NCBI GenBank assembly: GCA_025800365.1
Contig: JAOXRT010000034.1
Span: forward strand, 1-35,083
DNA length: 35,083 nt
Origin: Cellvibrionaceae bacterium
Lineage (GTDB): Bacteria > Pseudomonadota > Gammaproteobacteria > Pseudomonadales > Cellvibrionaceae
Reading direction: 5' to 3'
The notes beneath the pieces are model-generated. The model was not told where the DNA came from and did no database searches. It was given only the letters and a program-made list of their open reading frames with translations. The translations under genes and the position numbers were made by a program. Of this stretch, positions 1-9,500 are shown one piece after another; within the stretch, counting starts at the first letter, position 1; every line of letters begins with the position of its first letter.

Positions 1-3000
1 ACCAGCAATATCGCCGGTTTGTGTTCCAGCAACCACACCTGTAATAGCCGCTGCATCAGCGCCATCTACATCCGCACCACCAACATCGGTTCGCACATTA
101 CCCGTTGCATTAGTTACAGCATCAGTTGAATCCGAGTCGGCATTAGCAACAGGCGCGGTATCTGTCACTAAAATATCCAACACGCCTGAAGCCGTGCTGC
201 CCGCTAAGTCTTCAATGGTAACCGCAAAGGCGTCGGTAATTTCTCCACCAGTATGGTCTTTTGCCGTTCCGCTCGGGTCGTAGTTGTAGGTCACTACACC
301 GCTAGATGGATCGTAATTGGTAATAGTCAAAGTGCCTTCGCTGCCCGTAACAATAATGTTACTGGACGATGCATTCGCCAATGCTGCAGCACTAATAAGC
401 TGCCCGGCAATGGTAAAGCTTGCCAAGCCATCTGGCGCGCTGATAGTAAAAGTATTGGCGGCAATGTTCGAGTTTTCAGCCACACTTTCATCACCAGTAG
501 CTGCGCCATTGTTGTCAGAAATAGTGACACTCGGATCACCGTCATCTACAGGGTTGATGGTTATTTGTAACTGAGAGTTAACTGTAGCGGCTCCATCAGT
601 GACCTGATAATCCACCGTAGGGCCTGCACCGTTATAGTTTGGTGCAGGGCTAAATGTATAACTGCCGTCACTGTTTAAAGTGAAATCACCAATGGCTACA
701 CCAGCCTGAGTAACAGGAACTGTTGTGCCTACTGCGTAGCTTGTGCCACCGATACTAAAACCAGTTACAGTAGCTGGGCTTGGCCCATCTGGGTTGCTGC
801 TATTATCTAGAACATTGCCACTGGCAGGAGTGTCTTCGTTGGTACTGACACTTTCGTCGCCATCCGTTAAATCGTTTACCGCTCCTACACTCAAATTCAA
901 AGTTGAGTTTACCGACGATGCGCCATCACTTACTGTGTAATTAACTGGCGGTACGGGGCCGGCATAGTTGTTGGCAGGATTAAAGATAAAGCTACCATCA
1001 CTGTTAAGCGTAAGCTGACCTACTGTCACTCCGCCATCTACAATAGTAGCGGTATCACCCGCCACATAACTTGTACCACCAACCGTAAATCCAGTAACTT
1101 CAGCTGGCCCAGGGCCATCTGGGTTTACGCTATTAGTAAGGACGTTATTTGATAAAGGTGTATCTTCCGGTGTAGATAGGGTCTCGTCGTCATCACTTAA
1201 ATCATTCACCGCACCAACAGAGATAGATAAAGTGGAAGACACCGTATCAACCCCATCAGTTACGGAGTAGCTGACCACAGGAACAGGGCCGTTATAATTT
1301 GGCTCTGGCGTAAAGGTAAACGAGCCATCAGTATCAATAAATAAGCTACCAACACCACTTATCGTCGCAGTTTGGCCTGGGGCATAGCTGCTACCATCAA
1401 CAGAAAAGCCCAGCAAAGTTTCGGAAGGTCCATCTGGGTTGACAAGATTTGCCAAAATATTTCCGGTACCCACAGTATCTTCAGGCACCGTCACAACTTC
1501 GCTGCCGTCGCTTAGAATATTGGGCGCAATAACCGTTATATTTAAGGTAGAGGTAACTTCGTTAACGCCATCACTAACTGTGTATTGAGCTGCTGGAACT
1601 GTGCCCGCAAAACCGGAGCTAGCACCAAAACTGTAACTGCCGTCGGCATTAATTGTGAGCGACCCTACACCCGCAACGGTCACCGACTCACCAGCCTGAT
1701 ATTCTGTTCCATTAAAAACAAAACTAGTCACTACCGCCGGATCCGGGCCGTCTGGGTTATCGGTATTCGCTAGAACGTTACCCGAATTAGTTTCGCCAGA
1801 TAAAAGCGTAGCGGTTTCGTTACCGTCATCCAAAATATTGGCCGCATCTACATTGATGACCAATGTCGCAACATCAGTAGAGCCATCCGCGTCTTGCATT
1901 GTGTAAGAGAATGTATCTTCCCCAAACGCACCAGGGTTAGCAGTGTATTGATAACTGCCATCAGCATTTAAGACCATTGTTCCCTTGTCAGAAACAATTG
2001 TTTGCCCCACCCCGGTATTGCTCTGCTCAGCGCTGTCACCACTGACAACACCTACTACAACTGCGGCGCCCGCGCCATCGGCGCCAAGCTGATCAGCCAC
2101 ACCATCAGTATTGTTTGCATCACCAGCTGCTACATCCTGGGCTGTAATTACATTGCCCGTAGCTTGTAAGCTCACATCAACAGCATCGTTCTGGTCTTGC
2201 GCTATCGGAGTATCATCAAGAATCTCGATGGATAAGGTAGAGCTTATATCGTCAGCAGCATTACCATCACTATCACTGATCAATACGGAAAAGTTTTCTT
2301 GCACCGCTCCCTGACTATGATCTGTGGCCTGATCAAGTTCGTAACGGTAATTAATATTATTAGCGTCGACTGATGTGATTATTAGTCGTCCGAATTGGCC
2401 TTGCACTTCAGATACTTGCAACTCGCCATTGACGATAATATCGGTGCCAGCAATTTGCACAGTGGCAGCACCATCACCAGCGAAATATTGAATCGCACCT
2501 TCTGTGATGTTCGATCCATCTCCCGCCGAAGTACCATTGGGCAAACCCGCTTCACTGACTGTATTCTGATTCGCCCCCGAACCATCAGGGCCCGGAGGGG
2601 CAATGTCTAAACTTGGAATCGCATCGATATTTATCGTGAGGGTTGCTGTCGATAGGTCACCATCCGCATCACTGACTGTGTAGCTGAATACGTCTTGGCC
2701 AGTAGCCTCTCTAAATGGCGTGTATTGGTAGGAGCCATCAGCATTTAAAATCAAAGTACCTTTATCAGAGCTAAAGGCTTGACCGACATTGCTGCCATCG
2801 CTGACCTCAGCGCCTGCCCCGGTCGCAACACCCACAACAACGGAAGCGGTAAAGCCGTTAATCCCACTGTCATCAGCATTGCCATCCTCGGTATTGATAT
2901 CGCCATTGGCGATATCAATACCCGTCACCACATTACCTGTAGCCACTCCTAAACTGCTGACAGAGTCGGTATCATCAGTAGCCTCAGGTACAGAATCAAA

Positions 3001-3510
3001 GGCATCAGACTGCTGATTCGGGTCAGTAAATTCAGTACCTGGAGCATTTGTTTCAAAGCCCGCCAAAGGGATTGTTTCTTCGCCAGTTAGTAAGAAGCGT
3101 ACACCCGCACCTGCTGCACTGCCTGCCCCTGAAGAGGTAGGGGCCGTACCCGCCGCCGTTGCAGGTAGCAAATCCTCTAGATTTAATCCCTCTTCTAGAG
3201 CCTGCTCTAGACGGTCGAAATCCACACCTTCATCAATCGAATCCTCAACTTTGTTGGACTTGATTAGATCCAATAAACGCTGACTGATGTCGATCTGTTG
3301 CTCATGACCTAGCACTAGCATTCCGCCAGCAAACTTCACCAACACCGCTGAATCTGGGCCAGTATGCAGAATTTGCCCCTTAGTGACATTGTCACCCACT
3401 GAGACAGAATTGCCATTTTGATCTACAGTTTTGCCCTTTACTGCAAAAACAACCCCTTTTTGGTCGCTAACTGGCAAATTTTGAACATCTTTTGATGCAA
3501 TACTAGTCAC
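1..3510 (-). CDS. LapA-type giant adhesin, N-terminal part (retention module, VCBS and Ig-like repeats), truncated by window edge
   Basis: Read on the minus strand from a GTG at 3510-3508, the frame stays open for 1170 codons to the window edge. The start is preceded by an AGAGGGAA ribosome site. The first ~120 residues match a LapA retention module: the beginning reads TSIASKDVQNLPVSDQKGVV, followed by VGDNVTKGQILHTGPDSAVL. TAAG lies at residues 118-121; it is the motif cut by the periplasmic protease LapG in Pseudomonas fluorescens LapA (known family biology). VCBS-type domains (ADGSYQYTP, FSYTVSDADGDLSTATL) follow at roughly residues 240-560, then four tandem ~105-residue Ig-like repeats and another VCBS-like stretch. 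The protein should be exported by a type I system and held in the outer membrane until cleaved. Secretion genes, lapD and lapG are not in the window. The C-terminal end with RTX repeats is predicted, not seen. Confidence 0.9.
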   Translation of the reverse strand, partial: MTSIASKDVQNLPVSDQKGVVFAVKGKTVDQNGNSVSVGDNVTKGQILHTGPDSAVLVKFAGGMLVLGHEQQIDISQRLLDLIKSNKVEDSIDEGVDFDRLEQALEEGLNLEDLLPATAAGTAPTSSGAGSAAGAGVRFLLTGEETIPLAGFETNAPGTEFTDPNQQSDAFDSVPEATDDTDSVSSLGVATGNVVTGIDIANGDINTEDGNADDSGINGFTASVVVGVATGAGAEVSDGSNVGQAFSSDKGTLILNADGSYQYTPFREATGQDVFSYTVSDADGDLSTATLTINIDAIPSLDIAPPGPDGSGANQNTVSEAGLPNGTSAGDGSNITEGAIQYFAGDGAATVQIAGTDIIVNGELQVSEVQGQFGRLIITSVDANNINYRYELDQATDHSQGAVQENFSVLISDSDGNAADDISSTLSIEILDDTPIAQDQNDAVDVSLQATGNVITAQDVAAGDANNTDGVADQLGADGAGAAVVVGVVSGDSAEQSNTGVGQTIVSDKGTMVLNADGSYQYTANPGAFGEDTFSYTMQDADGSTDVATLVINVDAANILDDGNETATLLSGETNSGNVLANTDNPDGPDPAVVTSFVFNGTEYQAGESVTVAGVGSLTINADGSYSFGASSGFAGTVPAAQYTVSDGVNEVTSTLNITVIAPNILSDGSEVVTVPEDTVGTGNILANLVNPDGPSETLLGFSVDGSSYAPGQTATISGVGSLFIDTDGSFTFTPEPNYNGPVPVVSYSVTDGVDTVSSTLSISVGAVNDLSDDDETLSTPEDTPLSNNVLTNSVNPDGPGPAEVTGFTVGGTSYVAGDTATIVDGGVTVGQLTLNSDGSFIFNPANNYAGPVPPVNYTVSDGASSVNSTLNLSVGAVNDLTDGDESVSTNEDTPASGNVLDNSSNPDGPSPATVTGFSIGGTSYAVGTTVPVTQAGVAIGDFTLNSDGSYTFSPAPNYNGAGPTVDYQVTDGAATVNSQLQITINPVDDGDPSVTISDNNGAATGDESVAENSNIAANTFTISAPDGLASFTIAGQLISAAALANASSSNIIVTGSEGTLTITNYDPSSGVVTYNYDPSGTAKDHTGGEITDAFAVTIEDLAGSTASGVLDILVTDTAPVANADSDSTDAVTNATGNVRTDVGGADVDGADAAAITGVVAGTQTGDIAG
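545..1860 (-). repeat. Four tandem ~105-residue Ig-like repeats in the adhesin
   Basis: Four units of roughly 315-335 bp follow each other. Each carries an NPDGP motif (seen on the plus strand as variants of ccatctgggtt near 787, 1112, 1428 and 1748) and an aspartate-rich linker such as VNDLTDGDES, VNDLSDDDET or NILSDGSE. The units are diverged rather than identical, so this is an old protein repeat array, probably calcium-stiffened, and not a recent DNA expansion. Confidence 0.85.
3148..3159 (-). other. Putative LapG proteolysis site (codons for TAAG) in the adhesin
   Basis: Codons 118-121 of the adhesin read ACG GCG GCG GGT (Thr-Ala-Ala-Gly) within LLPATAAGTAPTSSG, just after a predicted helical acidic segment. 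In LapA of P. fluorescens the di-alanine of TAAG near residue 108 is cleaved when c-di-GMP is low. The match in motif and position suggests release control by a LapD/LapG pair encoded elsewhere. Function is inferred. Confidence 0.65.
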
Positions 3511-4098
3511 TGCAATTCCCTCTAGAACAAGTCAGTACTTTGAAACAAGGCGTCAATTCGATACACGGCGGCCTAACCATCACTTATTGTTATGGCAAAC
3601 ATCATTTTATATCGAAAATGTGAACTACACCACAAAGTGGCAGGCCACCCGTCCACCAAATAGACCAAACGTAGGCTTTTATAAGAACTTTAGTGTTAGC
3701 AGTGCCTTCAAACCGAAGATTTACATGCCACCCCTTATAGCCATAAGGAGCCTCCATTAAGACGATATCTACAGAAGACAAAAACAAAGAGTAAATGGGG
3801 TCAAAATAAACATCAGGTTCCAGCAAAATGCCCTAGCTCTTAGAAATTAGCATCTTAAGCACCTAGCAAAAGGCAAACGCTAGCTAACTGACAGCCAAGT
3901 CTCACTAAGTAAAAGCCAGCACGCCACGAAACAGCCATATACCCTTACTGATCACCTCGATGGCCCTAGTAGAAAACCATTATTAATTTAACTTCGCGAT
4001 CCAGATCAATAAGACTCCAAATAAATCCAGCGGCAACTGGAATTTCTGCCGTTTTTTCCGAAACTACTCAAAAGCAACTTTTATCTTGGAATGTCACC
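3511..4098. other. Divergent intergenic region between adhesin and PAS gene
   Basis: This 588-base gap must carry the promoters of the divergent adhesin (minus) and PAS gene (plus). No clear promoter pair was recognised. It contains GTAAATGGGGTCAAA near 3790-3804, similar to the GGGGTCAGA core of REP-like elements and to the palindrome at 33634-33661. It also contains a hairpin with a T-run at 4031-4057. A weak 74-codon minus-strand frame (3602-3826, TTG start) looks non-coding. Confidence 0.6.
4031..4057 (+). terminator. Hairpin plus T6 tract in the leader of the PAS gene
   Basis: CGGCA (4031-4035) can pair with TGCCG (4047-4051), followed at once by six T residues, 41 bases before the PAS start codon. 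A competing small stem pairs CCAG (4027-4030) with CTGG (4037-4040). No plus-strand gene lies upstream for it to terminate, so it may be a leader attenuator or simply chance. The stem is only 5 bp. Confidence 0.3.
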
Positions 4099-4638
4099 AT
4101 GCCCAAGCAGCAGAGCAATAAAGCACAGACGTTACGGAACAAGGAAGTGACGCTTGATGAGGATGAGTTTATTGTTAGCAAGACCGATACCAGCGGCAGA
4201 GTCACCTACGTGAATCGCACCTTTATGTTGATATCGGGCTATCTTGATACGGACATTGTTGGCAAGCAGCACAATCTGGTGCGCCATCCAGATATGCCCC
4301 GCGGGGTTTATCGCCAAATGTGGACTGAAATTAAAGCAGGCAGAGAGTTTTTTGGCTTTGTAAAAAACCGCTGTAAGGATGGCTCGTTTTATTGGGTGTT
4401 TGCCAACATCACCCCCGACCATGATGAAACAGGAGCCCTTCGCGGATACTATTCTGTAAGACGAAAAGCAAACCCTAAAGGCACTGCTTTTATGGAACCA
4501 ATCTATCAAACAATGTTGGAAGAAGAAACAAAAGGTGACAAGAAAAGTGCACCTGATAGATCCTGGAAAATAGTAGAAAATTATTTAAGCGAGCAAAACC
4601 TTAACTACAATCAGCTGGTGCTATCACTGGATGAATAG
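4099..4638 (+). CDS. Stand-alone Aer-type PAS domain protein
   Basis: A 179-residue soluble protein that is essentially one PAS domain (residues ~20-125) plus a short helical tail. It closely resembles the N-terminal sensor of the E. coli aerotaxis receptor Aer. Residues 58-67 read HNLVRHPDMP, the Aer signature (HNMVRHPDMP) tied to FAD binding, followed by MW (74-75), FGFVKNR (85-91) and FYWV (97-100). No membrane segment, HAMP or MCP output is present, so it probably senses redox or oxygen and passes the signal through a partner. The PAS-PAS-MCP gene converges on it from the other side with a shared terminator between. The start ATG at 4099 has only a weak upstream TTGGAA. Confidence 0.85.
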   Translation: MPKQQSNKAQTLRNKEVTLDEDEFIVSKTDTSGRVTYVNRTFMLISGYLDTDIVGKQHNLVRHPDMPRGVYRQMWTEIKAGREFFGFVKNRCKDGSFYWVFANITPDHDETGALRGYYSVRRKANPKGTAFMEPIYQTMLEEETKGDKKSAPDRSWKIVENYLSEQNLNYNQLVLSLDE

Positions 4639-4659
4639 AAAACAAAGACAGGAGAAAAC

Positions 4660-4688
4660 ACTCGAAGGTAGAGAACCCACCTTCGAGT
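4660..4688 (-). terminator. Terminator between the convergent PAS and MCP genes
   Basis: A perfect 10-bp stem pairs ACTCGAAGGT (4660-4669) with ACCTTCGAGT (4679-4688) around a 9-base loop. On the minus strand it is followed by GTTTTC, which fits a rho-independent terminator for the MCP gene. The plus-strand tail is less T-rich, so termination of the PAS gene is less certain. Confidence 0.7.
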
Positions 4689-4698
4689 TAAACTGTGT

Positions 4699-6021
4699 TT
4701 AGCTCACAGCTTGCGAGTAAGAATCTATCGCGCTCACCACTTCACTCGAGGCAGTTTGAATCTTGTTTATAACCTCACCCGTCTCTTGGGCCAATTCAAC
4801 ACCGTGTAGAGCTTGCTCCAGGGTTTTACCCATACTGATCGATGCTGAAGATGTATCCTCTTGGATGGAGTGAATCATTGTTGATATTTCAGAGGTAGAT
4901 TGCGAGGTTCTCGCCGCCAATTGCCTTACTTCATCGGCCACCACCGCAAAACCTCTACCTTGCTCACCCGCACGAGCCGCCTCAATCGCAGCGTTTAATG
5001 CCAGCAAGTTGGTTTGATCGGCAATCTCTTGAATTGTGCTAATAATGGAATTAATTTGAGTGGAACGTGCGTTAAGGCTCTCGATATGCTCAGATGATTG
5101 CTTCACCGAATCGGCAATATTATTCATCTCTTGGGCAGCATTTTCGATAACAGTACCGCCCTGCTTGGCGATATCCAAAGTTTCACCAGAAATCTTTCTG
5201 GCGATTGAAGCACTCTCTTCGGTGCGGTGAGCCATTTCAGTTTGCTTAGTAATATCAGACGCAAACTTCACAACACGGAACAAGCGCCCCTTGGTATCGT
5301 ACACTGGATTATAAGAAGCCTCTAACCACAGCACACGACCACTAGCATCGACACGCTTGAATTGCCCAGCAGCAAACTGACCATTATTAAGCTGCTGCCA
5401 CATCTGCTTATATTCATCACTAGCAACTAACTCAGCATCGCAGAACATACTATGGTGCTTACCCACAATCTGTTCTTTGCTATAGCCAACTGTACTTAAA
5501 AAGTTTTCATTACAATCGATAATAGTGCCGTCGGGCTCGAACTCGATAATGGCAGAAGATCGGCTAAGAGCATCCACTTTGGCCTTAATTGACTGCTGCT
5601 CCATTACACGGGCGGTAATATCAGCGGCGAATTTCACCACTCTTTCGACCTGACCGTTATGACCCCGAATAGGGTTGTAAGTCGCCTCTAGCCAAACCAA
5701 TTCGCCTTCTTTGTTTACGCGATCGAAGCGACCAGAAACTAGCTGGCCTTTTCGCAGCTCTTCCCAAAACTGTCGATACTCTTCACTCTGGGCATAATCT
5801 GGCGCACAAAACATGCGGTGGTGTTTCCCCAAAATCTCGTTAAGCGAGTAACCAGTCGTTTTTAAAAAATTATCGTTAGCCTTCAATACATTACCGGCAG
5901 GATCAAACTCGATCACCGCCATAGATTGATCAAGCATTCCCAGCACAGATTTGCAGGCCCGCAGCTCTTCCTTTAGCTGGTTATTTTCTCTTTCTAACTC
6001 TGCAGAACCAAATCCAAACAT
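4699..6021 (-). CDS. Soluble PAS-PAS-MCP transducer (BdlA/AerC-like)
   Basis: A 440-residue cytoplasmic chemoreceptor. It has a short N-terminal coiled coil ([13 protein letters not shown]), PAS1 (~25-140, [24 protein letters not shown]), PAS2 (~147-262, [24 protein letters not shown]) and an MCP signalling hairpin. The hairpin tip reads [19 protein letters not shown]. There is no membrane segment or HAMP domain. The PAS-PAS-MCP order and ~420-440 residue size match P. aeruginosa BdlA, which controls biofilm dispersion, and Azospirillum AerC; which role applies here is inferred. The two PAS domains are clear duplicates of one another. The ATG start sits directly before MFGFGS. No CheW-tether pentapeptide is visible at the C-terminus. 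Confidence 0.9.
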   Translation of the reverse strand: MFGFGSAELERENNQLKEELRACKSVLGMLDQSMAVIEFDPAGNVLKANDNFLKTTGYSLNEILGKHHRMFCAPDYAQSEEYRQFWEELRKGQLVSGRFDRVNKEGELVWLEATYNPIRGHNGQVERVVKFAADITARVMEQQSIKAKVDALSRSSAIIEFEPDGTIIDCNENFLSTVGYSKEQIVGKHHSMFCDAELVASDEYKQMWQQLNNGQFAAGQFKRVDASGRVLWLEASYNPVYDTKGRLFRVVKFASDITKQTEMAHRTEESASIARKISGETLDIAKQGGTVIENAAQEMNNIADSVKQSSEHIESLNARSTQINSIISTIQEIADQTNLLALNAAIEAARAGEQGRGFAVVADEVRQLAARTSQSTSEISTMIHSIQEDTSSASISMGKTLEQALHGVELAQETGEVINKIQTASSEVVSAIDSYSQAVS

Positions 6022-6580
6022 TGTCGAATACCCATATTCTAAAAAAGTGATATTAAGTTATCGCTTAAATCCACTATAACTTTAGGTTATTTGTTTAATT
6101 TTTGCGCACCATAAATGTGCATAGACCACTAATCTCGCCTCTTTCAGCAAGCGCTAGACGGAACGATACACAGTGCTTGCGAATTTAAAGTGGCTATATA
6201 TTCACTCTAGCAGTTTCTGAGACAAGCACTTGCCGTTCGTCTAAGTGATCTTTTCCCTTGCATCAATTCAAACTCAGCCCAGCTAAAGGCTCGCCTTCAA
6301 GTGCAACTCACGAAATTAACCATTGAGTGCTATTGGATTGCTCCTCACGACCCTCCACGCATCACACATTTGAGAAACTAAAGCGAAAAAGAAAAATTTA
6401 AGCGCCAACCTACTAAAACTAGTAGTGCCCGCAAGACCAAGCGACAGGGATAATTTATGCGCAAAACATAGTGCGTGGAATTTAGTAGTTAAGCACTAGG
6501 GTAACAGTGTGTAATCGATGCCCGATGCCCTGCGAACTATGGTTGGCCGAATTAATTACATTATTAGCAGGGAAAGAATT
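6022..6580. other. Divergent intergenic region upstream of first autotransporter
   Basis: This 559-base gap separates the MCP gene (minus) from the first autotransporter (plus). It is rich in imperfect inverted repeats: AGCAAGCGCT near 6148 with AGTGCTTGC near 6173, and TAGACGGAACG near 6156 with a partly complementary GTTCGTCTA near 6235. The segment 6396-6517 is shared with the leader of the second autotransporter. No confident promoter hexamers were found. Confidence 0.5.
6396..6517 (+). promoter_or_regulatory. Conserved leader element of autotransporter 1 (copy A)
   Basis: Two blocks recur upstream of the next autotransporter. Block 1 (6396-6432) reads ATTTAAGCGCCAAC, a short variable gap, then ACTAAAACTAGTAGTG. 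Block 2 (6496-6517) reads CTAGGGTAACA, three variable bases, TGTAATCG. The blocks are 63 bases apart here and 37 in the other copy. Conservation of order and sequence in otherwise diverged DNA argues for a shared regulatory site or structured 5' leader. What binds it is unknown. Confidence 0.6.
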
Positions 6581-9500
6581 ATGTACCGCTTTAAAAAGAT
6601 ACAGAAAAGACTCTACATACTAAGTGGTGTAGTGTTTGGTTGCTTCTTTTGCCAGAGCGCTAGTGCCAACCCATTTAGCGTTTCTTCTTCAACCAGCGTA
6701 TCCCAATCTACAAGCATCATCGGCTCTACAGTCAACCTAGACGTTGAGATTGATGACGTGACAGGATCCACTCCAAATGGTGGAAGTATTACACTTTCAT
6801 TGGATACGACTGGGACGCCTGGAGTTAACTGGACACCAGATAGCTCCCCCTGCACCCCTACAGCAACACCGAACGAGTTTACCTGTACTGTACCTGCACT
6901 CGCTACGGCAAACTTTTCTTTTATCACTCAGAATCTCAACTCTCCCGCTAACTACTCAACAACGATAGAACTTGGACCTTCGGATTGCATTGCTGGCTCA
7001 GGCACCCCCGCCGCTACATGTAGCCAAATAGAGAGTTTCGACATTGTCGCTCCAACACTGACTATCACATTAGCCGGCGGTGGCAATAGTGTAACCGAAG
7101 GGGATTCAGGGAATAACCAAATTGACTTAGAATTCACTGTCGATCAGCTGCCGGCCAATTCAGCCAATAGCAGCTACCAAGTGGAGATTGTTGCTCCTTT
7201 TGGTAGCAGTGGTAATCCAGCTGCTACTCAACCATCGGATTTCGATACCCTTAGCACTCTACCAACTTTATTTTGGGGATCTAACAGCTCACCAACTCAA
7301 ACCGTAAGCATTGATATTGTAGGGGATACTGTTTCTGAGCTTACAGAGTCTATTTACATCGGCTCTACTAGCATAAACAACCTTGGCCCGACCGGAACTC
7401 CTCCGCGCTTCGAGCTAATCATCAATGACAACGATGCTGTTATAACGCCACCACCAGTAGTAACCCCACCAGAAATAAACGCAAGCAGCCAACGGAGCTT
7501 TTCTGAGAATTCCGGCCAAGCAAGTATTACGTTCAGCCGGAGCGGCGATACAAGCGAAGCTCTGAGCTTTGATTTTACCACTATTGATGCAAGCCCTATT
7601 ATAAAATCCGAAGCAAGTAGCAGCGGTATTGCAACTGCAGGAACTGATTACACAAGCACAAGTACAACTGTGACCTGGGCCGCAGGCGAGAGCAGCAGCA
7701 AAACCGTCGATATCCCCATCCTAGACGATTCGGTCTTTGAGGGTGATGAAACCTTCCAAGCTCAGGCCAGCAACTTAAGCAGTGGAGCAAGCTTTAATTT
7801 TGACCCCAACTTTACTTTCACAATCTCAGAAAACGATGTAGAGCCAGGTGGAGAACTCAACTTTAGTTCTGCAACCTATGAGATAAATGAAGATGCAGGC
7901 ACCGCCACCATAACAATTAGTCGCAGTGGTGGTACTAACGGTGCGATTAGCGTTAATTATGCTAGTAGCGATGACACTGCCAAAGCTGGAGAAGATTATA
8001 ATTCTAGCACTGGCAGCTTAAGCTGGGCCAATGGAGAGGGCGAAGATAAGAGTTTTACTGTAACTGTCAACGCCGACATAATAAACGAACCAACTGAAAC
8101 CGTAATTCTAACACTCAGCAATCCAACTGGCTCGGCTACACTTGGCGGCCAAGCAAATGCTGTATTGAATATTCTGAACGTCAACGAAGCAGGTGCTCCT
8201 GAAATTAGCAAGGAAGACATCAGCGTTACTGATTTTGATGGCGATGGCCTAGTTGAGGTAGTGCTAGATGCTACCGGTAAAATTGTCAGCGATAACCCAA
8301 TCAATGAGGTCAATTGGATAAAAGATGGCGACACCATTGCAACAGGCATGACAACCTCAGCCAAACTTCCTATTGGCATTCACCCACTTCAAGTTGTTGC
8401 CACCGACAGCAATGGCAAGATGGCGGCGGTAGATTTTATTGCCGAAGTTAAAGAGTTAGACCCAGAAACAACTCGCATGCTGAGCGACACCTCGGGTCTT
8501 AATACCGAACAAGGCTCAGTAGCAGGCGCACTAGATGATCTTTGCCCGCGTTTATCTGAGCTTGGTCAGCAAAACGGTTTAACCGTTGGACAAAGTAATC
8601 TGCGCAACCGCTGTGAGCAGCTGCGCGACCCTGATCTCGATGATGCCGATATTGTTGAAGCACTAGATCAAATTGCTGGTGAAGAGGCGGAGGCCATTAT
8701 TATCACAGCAGCTCGCTTCACCAATATGCACCAAACTAATCTGCGTAATCGCTTTACCCAGTTACGCCGCGGCGGAAAAGCGCTGATTGATGTTAGCGGC
8801 TTAAATATGCGCCTTGATGGCGGCAGCTTAAGCGGCAATATGTTTGCAGCCGTAGGGCGCAACTTAATTGGCGGCGGCGCTGCCAGTGGCGACGAAGCTG
8901 AGCCTGAAATTTACAGCGACTCACGCCTTGGGCTATTTATGAACGGCAATATCTCTTATGGCGAACGAGACCCGACCAAAAACAACAGCGGCTTCAAGTT
9001 AGATATTGAGGGCATTACCGCAGGTATGGATTATCGCTTTACTGATAAATTTATTGGCGGTATTGCAATCGGCTATTCAAGCAGCGATCTTGATTACGCC
9101 AACGATGGTGGCGTTTTGGAAGGCAGTAGCACTTTCTATTCAGCATATACCTCCTACTATAGCGATAAGAATTACTATATCGATAGTAGCATCACCTATG
9201 CAGATTCCGATTTCGATGTCACCCGTCACATCAAGTACAAAGACATGTCTGGCCTAGTTGATCTACGTCGCGGAGGCAGCACCAATGGTGAACAATTACT
9301 GGCTACCTTGGATTTTGGTTGGGACTACAACAACGGCCCATGGACATTCGGCCCTAATGGTAGCTTCAGCTATAGCGACACCAGCATTGACGGCTATGCG
9401 GAGCAGGGTGATTCGGGCTTAGAGCTTCAATACAGTGGGCAAGATAATGTTACCGGAACTCTAGGCCTGGGTTTTCATGGCTCTCGAGTTTTCTTGATGG

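Noticed and set aside
545-1860. CRISPR-like or tandem DNA repeat array
   Set aside because: Units are ~320 bp, diverged and in frame: protein domain repeats of the adhesin.
253-3016. Plus-strand open frames across the adhesin
   Set aside because: All are antisense to one continuous, domain-rich minus-strand frame.
3602-3826. 74-codon minus-strand frame in the adhesin/PAS gap
   Set aside because: TTG start without ribosome site, its 5' end encodes the REP-like GGGGTCA stretch, and no recognisable domain.
6396-6517. c-di-GMP (GEMM) riboswitch upstream of autotransporter 1
   Set aside because: The expected conserved GEMM core and helix order were not found; kept only as an unassigned conserved leader.
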